From contig JADZAA010000012.1 of the NCBI GenBank assembly GCA_020852855.1, positions 1-45,914 on the forward strand: a DNA stretch of 45,914 bases, in the 5' to 3' direction. Position 1 is the stretch's first letter. Each line of letters starts with the position of its first letter. This document shows positions 1 to 7,629 of the stretch, in pieces. Both the position numbers and the translations under genes were made by a program. The stretch comes from Bacteroidota bacterium. Its GTDB lineage: Bacteria > Bacteroidota > Ignavibacteria > Kapaibacteriales > UBA961. Below the pieces are notes generated by a model. It was not told the DNA's origin and did no database searches. It saw only the letters and a program-made list of their open reading frames with translations.

Positions 1-68
1 TCACACTCGCTGAGCTCGGCTTTAATCTGCTCTGAGGTGTAACCTTTTATTACTAGTACTTTTGCCAT
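1..68 (-). CDS. 5' end of an unidentified gene running off the left edge
   Basis: An ATG at 68 on the minus strand opens a frame that stays open to the window edge (22 codons). The peptide begins MAKVLVIKGYTSEQIKAELS. I do not recognise it. The GYTSEQIKAEL part could be the start of a helix-turn-helix, as in some transposases, but 22 residues are too few to decide. It diverges from a truncated glycosyltransferase, so it may belong to an element inserted there. Confidence 0.4.
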   Translation of the reverse strand, partial: MAKVLVIKGYTSEQIKAELSEC

Positions 69-104
69 AGTTTTTTTAAGTAAATGCAACCCTGTTTTGT
101 GTGA

Positions 105-608
105 ATATTTAACGGTAACTATGTAAAACGCGGTTTATCGTCCGAAAGAATGCCTCTGTTGCTTATTGCAGGCTCGCCTCTTGACGATTCAATTCTGCCC
201 GAAATTGAAGCACGTACAGCAAAAAATGATTGTGGCGATGCTGTGCGTATTATCGGACGAAGATATGATATTGAAAATTGGATGCAGGCAGCTGATGTCA
301 TTGCTTTGCCATCGCACGAAGGCACGGAAGGATTACCTCGCGTATTATTCGAGGGAATGGCCTGTGGTGCAGTAGCTCTCGGAACAGATGTTTCCGGAGT
401 GCGCGAAGCCATACCGCCCGGCACCGGTTTGCTTGTGCCCGAACATTCGCCCGAAGCAATAGCCGAAGTACTGAAAAAACTGATGAATGAGCCGAATTAT
501 ACCGAACAATTGAGAAAAGCCGGCATAGAAAGCGCAAGGCTTCGCTTTGACAGCCGCGCTTCGGCAAGTGCCGTAGAAAAAGTTTACGAAAGTCTGCTTG
601 AAAAATAG
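105..608 (+). pseudogene. Truncated GT4-family glycosyltransferase (C-terminal half only)
   Basis: The frame is open from 105 (after a TGA at 102-104) to the stop at 606-608, with the first ATG at 150 giving 152 residues. The visible part is the nucleotide-sugar-binding C-terminal Rossmann domain of a GT-B fold GT4 enzyme: LLLIAGSPLDD, then RIIGRRYDIENWMQAADVIALPS, then the EX7E motif in EGLPRVLFEGMACG. A whole GT4 enzyme has about 350-400 residues, so the N-terminal acceptor domain (roughly 200 residues) is absent. In-frame codons continue some 15 residues upstream of the ATG and still read like GT sequence, which suggests a break near 105-130 rather than a short gene. Most likely an insertion or rearrangement removed the front. 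A split over an assembly junction is the alternative. Confidence 0.72.
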
Positions 609-671
609 TCTAAAAAATTGCTTGTTATTTTTCGGCTTTTTACCTATCTGAAAAAACAAACTCATTTGCAT

Positions 672-703
672 AAAAAAAGCCTGCAGAATTTGCAGGCTTT
701 TTT
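672..703 (-). terminator. Bidirectional rho-independent terminator
   Basis: The stem GCCTGCA / TGCAGGC with loop GAATT is flanked by seven A on the left and six T on the right, so it can end transcripts from both strands: the truncated glycosyltransferase on the plus strand and tRNA-Thr on the minus strand. It begins 3 nt past the tRNA 3' end. Confidence 0.85.
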
Positions 704-706
704 ATG

Positions 707-779
707 AGCCAACTGCCGGATTTGAACCGGCGACCTATTCATTACGAATGAATTGCTCTACCAGCTGAGCTAAGTTGGC
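707..779 (-). tRNA. tRNA-Thr (anticodon CGT)
   Basis: The minus strand folds into a full 73-nt cloverleaf: acceptor GCCAACT/AGTTGGC, D arm GCTC/GAGC, anticodon stem ATTCA/TGAAT with loop TTCGTAA (anticodon CGT, codon ACG), and T arm GCCGG/CCGGC with loop TTCAAAT. The CCA end is not encoded. A promoter lies just upstream and a terminator just downstream, so it is a single transcription unit. Confidence 0.95.
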
Positions 780-792
780 GATTTCAGAGATG

Positions 793-823
793 CAAAAATA
801 CTACTTTGTTTTGACTTATACAA
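793..823 (-). promoter_or_regulatory. Promoter of tRNA-Thr(CGT), Bacteroidota type
   Basis: On the minus strand TTG (823-821), a 20-nt spacer and TATTTTTG (800-793) match the Bacteroidota -33 TTTG / -7 TAnnTTTG consensus. The tRNA 5' end lies 13 nt past the -7 box. The other two tRNA genes in the window have the same TTG-N20-TATTTT[T/C]G arrangement. The -33 box overlaps the last codons of the upstream GT-like gene. Confidence 0.7.
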
Positions 824-1664
824 CCGTTTTTTTGTTTTGCTCATGCGCCGAGCCGCCGCTGTAATAATCGCCTCGCCGGAAAAAACGCTTAACGGTACGA
901 CGCAATCTATGCGGAACGAGCGAAAATATCTTGCTGCGCAATAGTTTAAGTTTCCATATAATCTCGCCGCCAAGCGAAGCGACCGGACGGCTTGACAGGT
1001 CAACTTTTACACCTAAACGTCGAAGTTTTCTTAAGGCCGAACGCTCCCAGACACGTTTCACTATAGAGTTTATTATCGGGAAAGTGTTTCTAACGGCCGA
1101 ATAGAAATCGGGATAAGCATCACTACGAATCGAGCCATGAGTTTCAAATTCCCAAGCGTTTTCACCCGATTTCAGCAGAGCGAGCAAAACGTCTTTTTTC
1201 CATAGTGCCGCCACAACCGAAGCGCGATATACCGCACCTTCCGACGCAACTCCCACATTCGGCGCGATTATCTTGTCGGGCGGCGTGGAAGGATTGAACC
1301 GCATATAATTTACGGAACGTTCGAGCGACCAATTCAAAAGTTCTTCGAACGATTTTGCATTGACGTAATCCGTAAGCAACAAATCCTCCAAAAGTAACAG
1401 AATGTACTCCTCCTCGATGCGAAGCAATGCAGCCGCCAAATTATCCGACCATGATACATCTTCGCCAACCCCGATAATTTCTACGCCTTCGTAATACGGC
1501 TCCAGAAAATTCGTAAGCAAATATGTTTTTTCAAGCGGATTATCCGGCCAAAATTTGCGGTAAAGCGAGAAAAATATCGGCCAAATGTCCGAGTAATTAT
1601 CGCAACTTACCACAAGTGCAGCCACGTTTCTAAAACGCCCTTTGCAATGTTCGAGATGTGTCAC
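816..1664 (-). CDS. Glycosyltransferase-like protein of a surface-glycan cluster
   Basis: I take the GTG at 1664 as start (282 aa) because GTG and the TGA of the upstream GT4 gene share the sequence GTGA, a classic 4-nt overlap for coupled translation. A longer frame to 1715 would bury 51 nt in the neighbour. The N-terminus (VAALVVSCDNYSDIWPIFF, about residues 14-32) looks like the first strand of a GT-A type nucleotide-sugar domain, and an acidic pair sits after a hydrophobic strand at about 88-97 (LLLLEDLLL), where a metal-binding DxD would be expected. The C-terminus is strongly basic with alternating hydrophobics (KLKLLRSKIF, HRLRRTVKRFFRR), which suggests peripheral membrane attachment. 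I cannot name a family with certainty. A sugar transferase for polysaccharide or LPS is likely from context. Confidence 0.6.
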   Translation of the reverse strand: MTHLEHCKGRFRNVAALVVSCDNYSDIWPIFFSLYRKFWPDNPLEKTYLLTNFLEPYYEGVEIIGVGEDVSWSDNLAAALLRIEEEYILLLLEDLLLTDYVNAKSFEELLNWSLERSVNYMRFNPSTPPDKIIAPNVGVASEGAVYRASVVAALWKKDVLLALLKSGENAWEFETHGSIRSDAYPDFYSAVRNTFPIINSIVKRVWERSALRKLRRLGVKVDLSSRPVASLGGEIIWKLKLLRSKIFSLVPHRLRRTVKRFFRRGDYYSGGSAHEQNKKTVV

Positions 1665-2824
1665 GGACAATACCTCTCGACAAATTCGCACAAAACAGAT
1701 TCGTCTGCCTCCCAATTATATTTTTCACGTGCCCAATGCTTACCGTTTTCCGACATTGTCTGCAAATCGCTTTTTAAAAGATGCTTTATCCCTTCCGCCA
1801 CAGATTCCGGCGTTGTGCAATCCCACGAAATTCCTGCTTTTGTTTCCTCGATTATTCTCGCCAGAGTAGTTGCTTTTGAAGCAAACAGAGGTCGTCCGGC
1901 TGCCATATAATCGAACACTTTATTGGAAATCGTATTATTTATGAATTCATCGGGAATATAAGGAACTATGCCTATTGCAGAGCGTTCTATCAATTTAGGG
2001 AGGTCGTATAATTTATATTCACCGGCCGAAAACACGCAAATATCCTCTATTTTTTCGTCTTGTGCAACGCGCTTTACTTCCGGCAAAGATTCTCCTCCGC
2101 CATGTATTTCCACACGTATACCGTCGTGCGCTTTCGACGCTAACGCAAAACCGCGCAGAAAAACTTCCAGATTGCGTTGGGCAGTACAATAACCGTGATG
2201 GCCGAACACAATTTCTCCGGAAAAATTATTGGTCATACCTGCATAATCCGAATAATCGGGCGTGTTATGCACAACCACAATTTGCTCACTCGGCAGTCCG
2301 TATTGTTTGTTCAGCCGATCAACTTGTTCTTGGCATACCACGATAATTCCGTCGGCCGATGTAACGCACATTTTCTCGACTGCATCGGGAATACGCAGTG
2401 TTTTGGTAGCAAGTCGTCCTGCAAACGATCCTTGATATTTTTTCCAGCCGCGCATAGCTGCCGGATAATTTTCGGCCATATCGACCAGCAACGGAACGTC
2501 GAATTTTCGTGCAACCGCCGCCGTGCCGTCGGCAATCAACATTTCACGCACAATAATGCAATCAGGACGAAATTCGGTTGCAATGCGGCGTATTGCATTG
2601 CGCCATAAGAGATTGAACGGCAAAGCCGTAAAATAAGCCGACGGCCTCTCGAATCCGGCACGAATTACCGTATAGCCCTGATATTCTTCGCGCTCTGCCA
2701 AGCCCGGCGACCACCGCGTAAGGGCGGTTACACGATGCCCGGCACGAACAAGCGAACGGCATATTTTCTCGGCACGAACCTCGTCGGGTAGTCTGATATG
2801 TTGCACATAAAGTATCGTAGCCAT
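1661..2824 (-). CDS. GT4-family glycosyltransferase
   Basis: This 387-residue protein has the GT-B layout of retaining GT4 enzymes. The N-terminal domain starts MATILYVQHIRLPDEVRAEK (glycine-poor loop after strand 1), and VDMAENYP lies at 114-121. The C-terminal domain holds FGHHGYCTAQRNLEVFLRGF from about 207, the NKVFDYMAAGRPLFAS segment at 301-316 that corresponds to the EX7E region, and a typical amphipathic terminal helix. Length is normal for the family. It should transfer a sugar from a nucleotide donor in the cytoplasm during polysaccharide or LPS assembly. It is translationally coupled to the GT-like gene downstream and lies 81 nt after the MATE gene, so the three probably form one minus-strand unit. 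Donor and acceptor cannot be read from the sequence. Confidence 0.9.
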   Translation of the reverse strand: MATILYVQHIRLPDEVRAEKICRSLVRAGHRVTALTRWSPGLAEREEYQGYTVIRAGFERPSAYFTALPFNLLWRNAIRRIATEFRPDCIIVREMLIADGTAAVARKFDVPLLVDMAENYPAAMRGWKKYQGSFAGRLATKTLRIPDAVEKMCVTSADGIIVVCQEQVDRLNKQYGLPSEQIVVVHNTPDYSDYAGMTNNFSGEIVFGHHGYCTAQRNLEVFLRGFALASKAHDGIRVEIHGGGESLPEVKRVAQDEKIEDICVFSAGEYKLYDLPKLIERSAIGIVPYIPDEFINNTISNKVFDYMAAGRPLFASKATTLARIIEETKAGISWDCTTPESVAEGIKHLLKSDLQTMSENGKHWAREKYNWEADESVLCEFVERYCP

Positions 2825-2905
2825 AACGTAATACGTCGCACAGAAAACTTAGAAAAAGCGTTTTTTTCGATATTCGCAACGCGAAATTTCGCCGTACAGA
2901 CTGCC

Positions 2906-4315
2906 TTATATATTGACGGCAAGCCATTTTTTACGATAAAGATTTACAAGTGCTATAACCATAAACAGCGCGTATCCCGTTACTATTCCCACCCAAATCC
3001 CTTGTTGATTCAGAGGCGTAAATTTTGCCAAAATAAAGCAGGCCGGCAATTGCAAAAAAAGTAGCGAACCGGCTACAATAGCCATGCTGCGAAACGCCGC
3101 GCCGGCACCGCTTATGACGCGAGTAGTAGTCAAAGCCACGGCAAAAAATAAATATCCGAACGTTACGATATGCAAGTATGACACTGTTTCACTTATTACT
3201 GCGGCATCTTGCGTAAATAATTCGGCAAATTTCTCGCTAAACGAAAATGCGCAAACCCCTAAAAATGCGATAACGACTATCAATTGTCGCAATGCCGCAC
3301 GATGAAAAATCCATATACGTTCGGGTTGCTTTGCGCCGAGGTTTTGTCCGGTGGCAATTTCTAATGCGACTCCCGTAGCAAAAACCGACATAAATACGAA
3401 TAGATCAACCTTGAGTCCAAGCGTATAGGCGGCTATCACCGGAGTGCCGAACGAAGCGGCAAGTCCGAATAAAGAAATGCGCGTCGCGCTTACCGAGAAC
3501 ATTTGCAGAGAAGCCGGAACAGCTTGTTTAACAATGCGCCACAGCAAAGAAAAATCTATTTTTAGTTTATCCCGAATTATTCGAACATCCGATTTTCCGC
3601 TGAACATTACCCACAACGAAATAACCGCACCCATAATTTGCGCCACGGCAGTAGCAATGCCCGCACCTTGAATACCAAGTTCGGGAACTGGCCCCAAGCC
3701 GAATATTAATATAGGAGCAAGTATGGCGTTAATAATCGTTGTTGTGAAAAGAATGGTCATCGGAAGTACGGAATTACCCGACGAACGAACAATGGCATTA
3801 ACAAGAAATGTGATAAAATTACCCGGTATACCAAATACCAATGCAGACATATAGATATAGGCAAGTTTTTCAACCGCGGGGTCTTTGGCTAAATGCGGCA
3901 GAATATACGGCAAAAGATAATACAAAGCTGTTGCAAGCATTGTTGACAGCAGTGCCATTGCCAATAAGGATTGTGTAGCAACGTAATCAGCCGCCTGACG
4001 ATTGCCCTCCCCAATGCGCCGCGCCAAGATGATACCCGTTCCAATCGCAAATCCGCCTCCGAAATTAAAGACAAAAAAACCGAGCTGCTCGCTGATTCCG
4101 ATAGCCGCTATAGCCTCTTTACCTATATGACTTACAAAGTAGGTGTCGATAAGCGAGTATAGCATATTCACCAAAAAACTGAATGCAAGCGGCAGGGTAA
4201 AATACAACAATGATTTCTGTGCGGGACCGCTCAGCAAATCCGAACGGCTGAAATATGGCGGTTTTTGTGATATGGAATGTGAAACTTTTGTTTCGTTGCG
4301 ATGTTTAGTATTCAT
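2906..4315 (-). CDS. MATE-family efflux or flippase-type transporter
   Basis: The 469-residue polytopic membrane protein has about twelve hydrophobic segments in two related halves, the MATE pattern. The segment LPLAFSFLVNMLYSLIDTYF followed by HIGKEAIAAIGISEQ (about residues 40-75) is a typical MATE TM1-TM2 signature, and the second half has the matching KQAVPASLQMFSVSATRIS stretch. Family members export drugs or metabolites using a Na+ or H+ gradient. Set among glycosyltransferases it could instead move a lipid-linked glycan, but it reads as MATE (NorM/DinF side) rather than Wzx, so drug or metabolite export is the safer reading. The gene diverges from the GT2 gene at 4466. Confidence 0.9.
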   Translation of the reverse strand: MNTKHRNETKVSHSISQKPPYFSRSDLLSGPAQKSLLYFTLPLAFSFLVNMLYSLIDTYFVSHIGKEAIAAIGISEQLGFFVFNFGGGFAIGTGIILARRIGEGNRQAADYVATQSLLAMALLSTMLATALYYLLPYILPHLAKDPAVEKLAYIYMSALVFGIPGNFITFLVNAIVRSSGNSVLPMTILFTTTIINAILAPILIFGLGPVPELGIQGAGIATAVAQIMGAVISLWVMFSGKSDVRIIRDKLKIDFSLLWRIVKQAVPASLQMFSVSATRISLFGLAASFGTPVIAAYTLGLKVDLFVFMSVFATGVALEIATGQNLGAKQPERIWIFHRAALRQLIVVIAFLGVCAFSFSEKFAELFTQDAAVISETVSYLHIVTFGYLFFAVALTTTRVISGAGAAFRSMAIVAGSLLFLQLPACFILAKFTPLNQQGIWVGIVTGYALFMVIALVNLYRKKWLAVNI

Positions 4316-4465
4316 TGATTGTCAGGGTTGTCGTCCCAACTTCGACGTTCCGTAACTTTTTCCGCAGATTATTTAGGAATAAAAGCCGACGGTAAAAAGC
4401 CAAGTTTCGTAATTTGCGTATGAAATTATAGTATTTATCTGCAAAAATACCGCATTTCTCCCGTT

Positions 4466-5575
4466 ATGCCGGAAGTAATTTACGCCGTTGCGGCCGCTTT
4501 ATTCATAGTTCGCATAATTTTACTGAGCGTAGGTGCGCACCGCGAACGCAACCGACGGATTGCACCGCCGTACCGTTTCCGTCCGTTTGTCAGCGTAATA
4601 ATACCGGCAAGAAACGAAGAGTTGCGCATAGCACAATGCCTGCTCTCAATAGCACGCTCGGACTATCCACCCGACCGTTACGAGATTATAGCCGTAGACG
4701 ACCGATCCGAAGACAGAACAAGCGCGATACTGCGCGAATGTGCAGTTTCTATTCCCAATTTGCGAATTGTTACTTTAACTGAACCCCGCCCCGAAAGGAA
4801 CCTGCGCGGCAAACCGGGTGCTCTCGATGCCGGAATTTCTGCCTCAACAGGCGAAATTATTCTTATGACCGACGCTGATTGTATTGTTCCGTCCGGTTGG
4901 ATTGCTGCAATCGCTGCCCAATTCGACAATTCCCGCGTAGGCCTAACGGCATCTTTTACCGAAATCCGCCCCGGCAATATATTCGAATCAATGCAAGCGA
5001 TTGAATGGACTTTAACTCATTCTATGGCATTGGCAGGCGTAGGGCTTCGGCAGCCGCTCGGCTGTTTCGGGAATAATTTGGCAGTACGACGCTCTGTTTA
5101 CGAGGCTTTAGGAGGATTTGCCGGTATACGCTTTTCGGTAACGGAAGACTTGGCATTATTGCAAGCCGTATTTGCAGCCGGGCATGAAATTCGCTATGTG
5201 TGCCATAAAAACGCTGCCGTGGAAACCGCTCCCTGCACAACATTCGGCGAATATATTCGGCAACATCATCGGTGGGCACGCGGCGGGCTCGGACTAGGCT
5301 GGCGCGCTACGGTTTTTATCATACTCTCGGCTACGCTCGCCGTATCGTTAGCCGTCGCTGTTTATTCGGAGCATTACGCATTGTTGCCCTTAATAGTCGC
5401 TATTCGCGCAATTGGCGATAACACAATAATTTACCCTTCGCTACGTGCGCTAAATCGCACCGACCTTTATTTTTCGTCCGTGTATTCGGTATTGTTCCTT
5501 ATGGCATTGGAAATGTTTATACCTATTCTTGCGCTTATTCCTTCTGTACGCTGGAAAGGTCAAATATTCCGCTGA
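4466..5575 (+). CDS. Membrane-bound GT2-family glycosyltransferase
   Basis: This 369-residue protein has an N-terminal membrane helix (about 3-22), a GT-A domain and two or three C-terminal helices (about 276-360). GT2 signatures appear in order: SVIIPARNEE (about 44), DDRSEDRT (78-85), the metal-binding DADC (about 137-140), and the QHHRW form of QxxRW (about 265-269) that marks processive or ceramide-glucosyltransferase-like GT2 enzymes. It should add sugars at the cytoplasmic face of the inner membrane, to a lipid or a growing chain. It is the only plus-strand gene between the truncated GT and the 25-kb region, and it ends 17 nt from the convergent barrel-protein gene. Confidence 0.9.
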   Translation: MPEVIYAVAAALFIVRIILLSVGAHRERNRRIAPPYRFRPFVSVIIPARNEELRIAQCLLSIARSDYPPDRYEIIAVDDRSEDRTSAILRECAVSIPNLRIVTLTEPRPERNLRGKPGALDAGISASTGEIILMTDADCIVPSGWIAAIAAQFDNSRVGLTASFTEIRPGNIFESMQAIEWTLTHSMALAGVGLRQPLGCFGNNLAVRRSVYEALGGFAGIRFSVTEDLALLQAVFAAGHEIRYVCHKNAAVETAPCTTFGEYIRQHHRWARGGLGLGWRATVFIILSATLAVSLAVAVYSEHYALLPLIVAIRAIGDNTIIYPSLRALNRTDLYFSSVYSVLFLMALEMFIPILALIPSVRWKGQIFR

Positions 5576-5592
5576 TTTTTTTGCAATGTAAT

Positions 5593-6420
5593 TTACTGCA
5601 ATACGCCTAATATACCGTAATTGAACTGTGCGCCGAGTGCAAAAGTCCATATTCGCCAGCCTGCGGTTCCCGACGTGGCAAAGACAGGCACCCCCATTGA
5701 GATAAACGGTGTTGCATATAATCCGCGCCCAAGTTCGGCATCGTAACCGATACGCAAAGCAGGGCGCAACGACAGTGCAGATATATTATCGGCTTGACTT
5801 TCACCGTAAGAAATAGCCATGGCAAATTCTTCGGGTGCGATAACGCTTTCCGTCTGTTCGAGCCGTTTGCCGACTGTAATTCCCGCCGCAATAGATACGC
5901 CTACGTGCAAATGCGTTCCGCCGACAAGCCATTTGCCGTAAACTTCGGCCGAAATTGACGAAAGCGAGACAGCAAGCGCAAATTCCCGACGAAGCTCGTA
6001 AATTTCACCGTGTAATTTGAACGGTACGGGTGCGGCGGCTGAAGTAAATTTTCCGTAATTGCGCGAAAACTCCAATCGGGCACCAATGGCCGCTTGTCCG
6101 CTGTGCCAATGCTCGCCCGAAGCAAAAACCGAGAAGCCCGCCCCGCTTCCGTAGCGATAATCGCCACATTGCAAATCTTCTCCTATTTCTCCGAAATTCG
6201 TGGCCGAGTGCAGACTTTCCAAAAAAGACGCACCGCCGCCCACAAACGTTCCGGGAACGTCGAACGGTAAACGCACCGAGTACTGCCAATCGAACATTTG
6301 CCCGTAAGCAGCGGAAAATGAAGCAAATGCAACGGCAATAACCGTTGCATATCGTAAAATGCGACAATTTAGTAGCGATGTTTCGGTAACAATCGAAATT
6401 TGCAAACTATTACTGCACAT
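5593..6420 (-). CDS. Predicted outer-membrane beta-barrel protein
   Basis: The 275-codon frame has a signal peptide that is plausible only if translation starts at or after the first ATG: a charged stretch, then YATVIAVAFASFSAAYGQ with a cut after the AYG. The mature part is rich in Gly, Ser and aromatic residues in alternating strands and ends with an amphipathic strand (FALGAQFNYGILGVLQ), as barrels do. Its pattern (short exposed N-terminal segment with Cys, then GARLEFSRNYGKF) resembles the barrel half of the OmpA-family protein at 29617. It lacks the OmpA peptidoglycan-binding domain. No enzyme motif is visible. Function is unknown; structural porin-like role is possible. Confidence 0.6.
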   Translation of the reverse strand: MCSNSLQISIVTETSLLNCRILRYATVIAVAFASFSAAYGQMFDWQYSVRLPFDVPGTFVGGGASFLESLHSATNFGEIGEDLQCGDYRYGSGAGFSVFASGEHWHSGQAAIGARLEFSRNYGKFTSAAAPVPFKLHGEIYELRREFALAVSLSSISAEVYGKWLVGGTHLHVGVSIAAGITVGKRLEQTESVIAPEEFAMAISYGESQADNISALSLRPALRIGYDAELGRGLYATPFISMGVPVFATSGTAGWRIWTFALGAQFNYGILGVLQ

Positions 6421-6531
6421 TAAGGTTTGTTTTACAACGGATTTGCGCTTTTCAATTTGAGTCTATGGATTTTGAAGGCTGATTTCAGCGTAAAAGCGGC
6501 AATGCACGGTAAAAATACACAATAAATCAAG

Positions 6532-7626
6532 TTATTGCGATGCACTGTCAGATTCCGCCTTCTGTTGTTTGGCGCGTTGCTCGGCAAGGCGTTTCTGACG
6601 GCGAAGTTTATTGTAATTTATGGATTCGGAAAGTCTGACCCCGTCGCGTATAATGCCGCGCGCCCGCAATGTATCTTCCGCAGTAAGATAACGTTTGTAA
6701 GGTCGCAGACTTCCACGTGCATCTTTTGGGATTTGCGATATCGGAATAAGTGCTTCCTCAACGGCCATTGGCTCTGCCGGCAAATCAATTACGGGATTAT
6801 TCGTGTACACTTCACGCCACGGCCCGCCGTATTTGCGCGTGTAGTCGAACATTCCAAGAATAATTACGGGAGTTCCGGTCATCGCCACCATCTGTCCGTT
6901 AGTATCTTTTGCCGCACCTTTGCCCCACCTAAAAAGCCATTCGGCATCGGCCATGAATTGGCGGGCGCAGGAATGTGATACAGGTCTGCCGGGCATATCG
7001 AATTGGTGAAAAGCCGAACCTGCGTTCAGATGAAAATTCCAAGTGAAAGGCAACATCCAAGAAGAATCCAGTGAGGAACGGCGCAATCTTTGCCTCCAAT
7101 TCAGCGCGTAACGACCCGGGAATGTAGGCTTGCGCTCGGACCCGGTATTTACTGCGGCAAATCGAACCAATCGTCCGGAATCGTAGCAAGCATAGCTCTG
7201 AAACGGATTGGAAAGTATGATGAGTTTGGGAATATTATACGCACCTTGATAAATACGCGGAAAAACAGAGTATGCTCGGAGATCCTTGACTATAGTATCG
7301 GGCATCATCACGGTATCTCCTTTGCGAAAATACTGTATATCCTTGCGATTGATTGTAGTTATGGCACGATAATTATCCGCCGCCGCCTCGCTTTTGGCAA
7401 ATTTACGACGAAATTCGGCTACGTCTTCCGAAGTAGCCAGAACTATTTTTATAAAATTTACGGTAGGAAGCGAATCGAGATCCGGCCATGCTTCCGGCAA
7501 CTTAGGCATTGTGTCGCGCAACACTTTTGCTTTTGTTACAAAGCGAACATCGTCGCTGTTTCCGCAACCGTCGAACACGGCAACAGCAACAAAGCCAATA
7601 GCTATAATGGCATAAATTCTAAACAT
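6532..7626 (-). CDS. L,D-transpeptidase-like (YkuD) lipoprotein
   Basis: The protein has 364 residues. After a hydrophobic N-terminus it has Cys21 in FDGC, a weak lipobox, so it is probably a lipoprotein. Residues about 86-113 (NRKDIQYFRKGDTVMMPD) resemble the end of a LysM repeat. The YkuD catalytic region follows: KPTFPGRY (166-173), His207, and S217-H218-S219-C220-A221-R222, matching the [ST]HGC[VI]R active-site signature with Cys220 as nucleophile and Ser in place of the usual Gly. Such enzymes form 3-3 cross-links in peptidoglycan or attach proteins to it in the periplasm. A proline-poor, Lys/Gln-rich tail (about 340-364) is likely disordered. It begins 3 nt after the YbbR gene and is surely cotranscribed with it. 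Confidence 0.78.
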   Translation of the reverse strand: MFRIYAIIAIGFVAVAVFDGCGNSDDVRFVTKAKVLRDTMPKLPEAWPDLDSLPTVNFIKIVLATSEDVAEFRRKFAKSEAAADNYRAITTINRKDIQYFRKGDTVMMPDTIVKDLRAYSVFPRIYQGAYNIPKLIILSNPFQSYACYDSGRLVRFAAVNTGSERKPTFPGRYALNWRQRLRRSSLDSSWMLPFTWNFHLNAGSAFHQFDMPGRPVSHSCARQFMADAEWLFRWGKGAAKDTNGQMVAMTGTPVIILGMFDYTRKYGGPWREVYTNNPVIDLPAEPMAVEEALIPISQIPKDARGSLRPYKRYLTAEDTLRARGIIRDGVRLSESINYNKLRRQKRLAEQRAKQQKAESDSASQ

Positions 7627-7629
7627 GGA

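Noticed and set aside
2906-4315. MATE protein as a dedicated O-antigen flippase (Wzx)
   Set aside because: Sequence motifs fit MATE, and neighbourhood alone does not show the substrate. No wzy or initiating transferase is visible in the window.
4442-4449. TATTTTTG on the minus strand as a promoter for the MATE gene
   Set aside because: No TTG lies 19-21 nt upstream, and the 8-mer is common in this AT-rich non-coding DNA.
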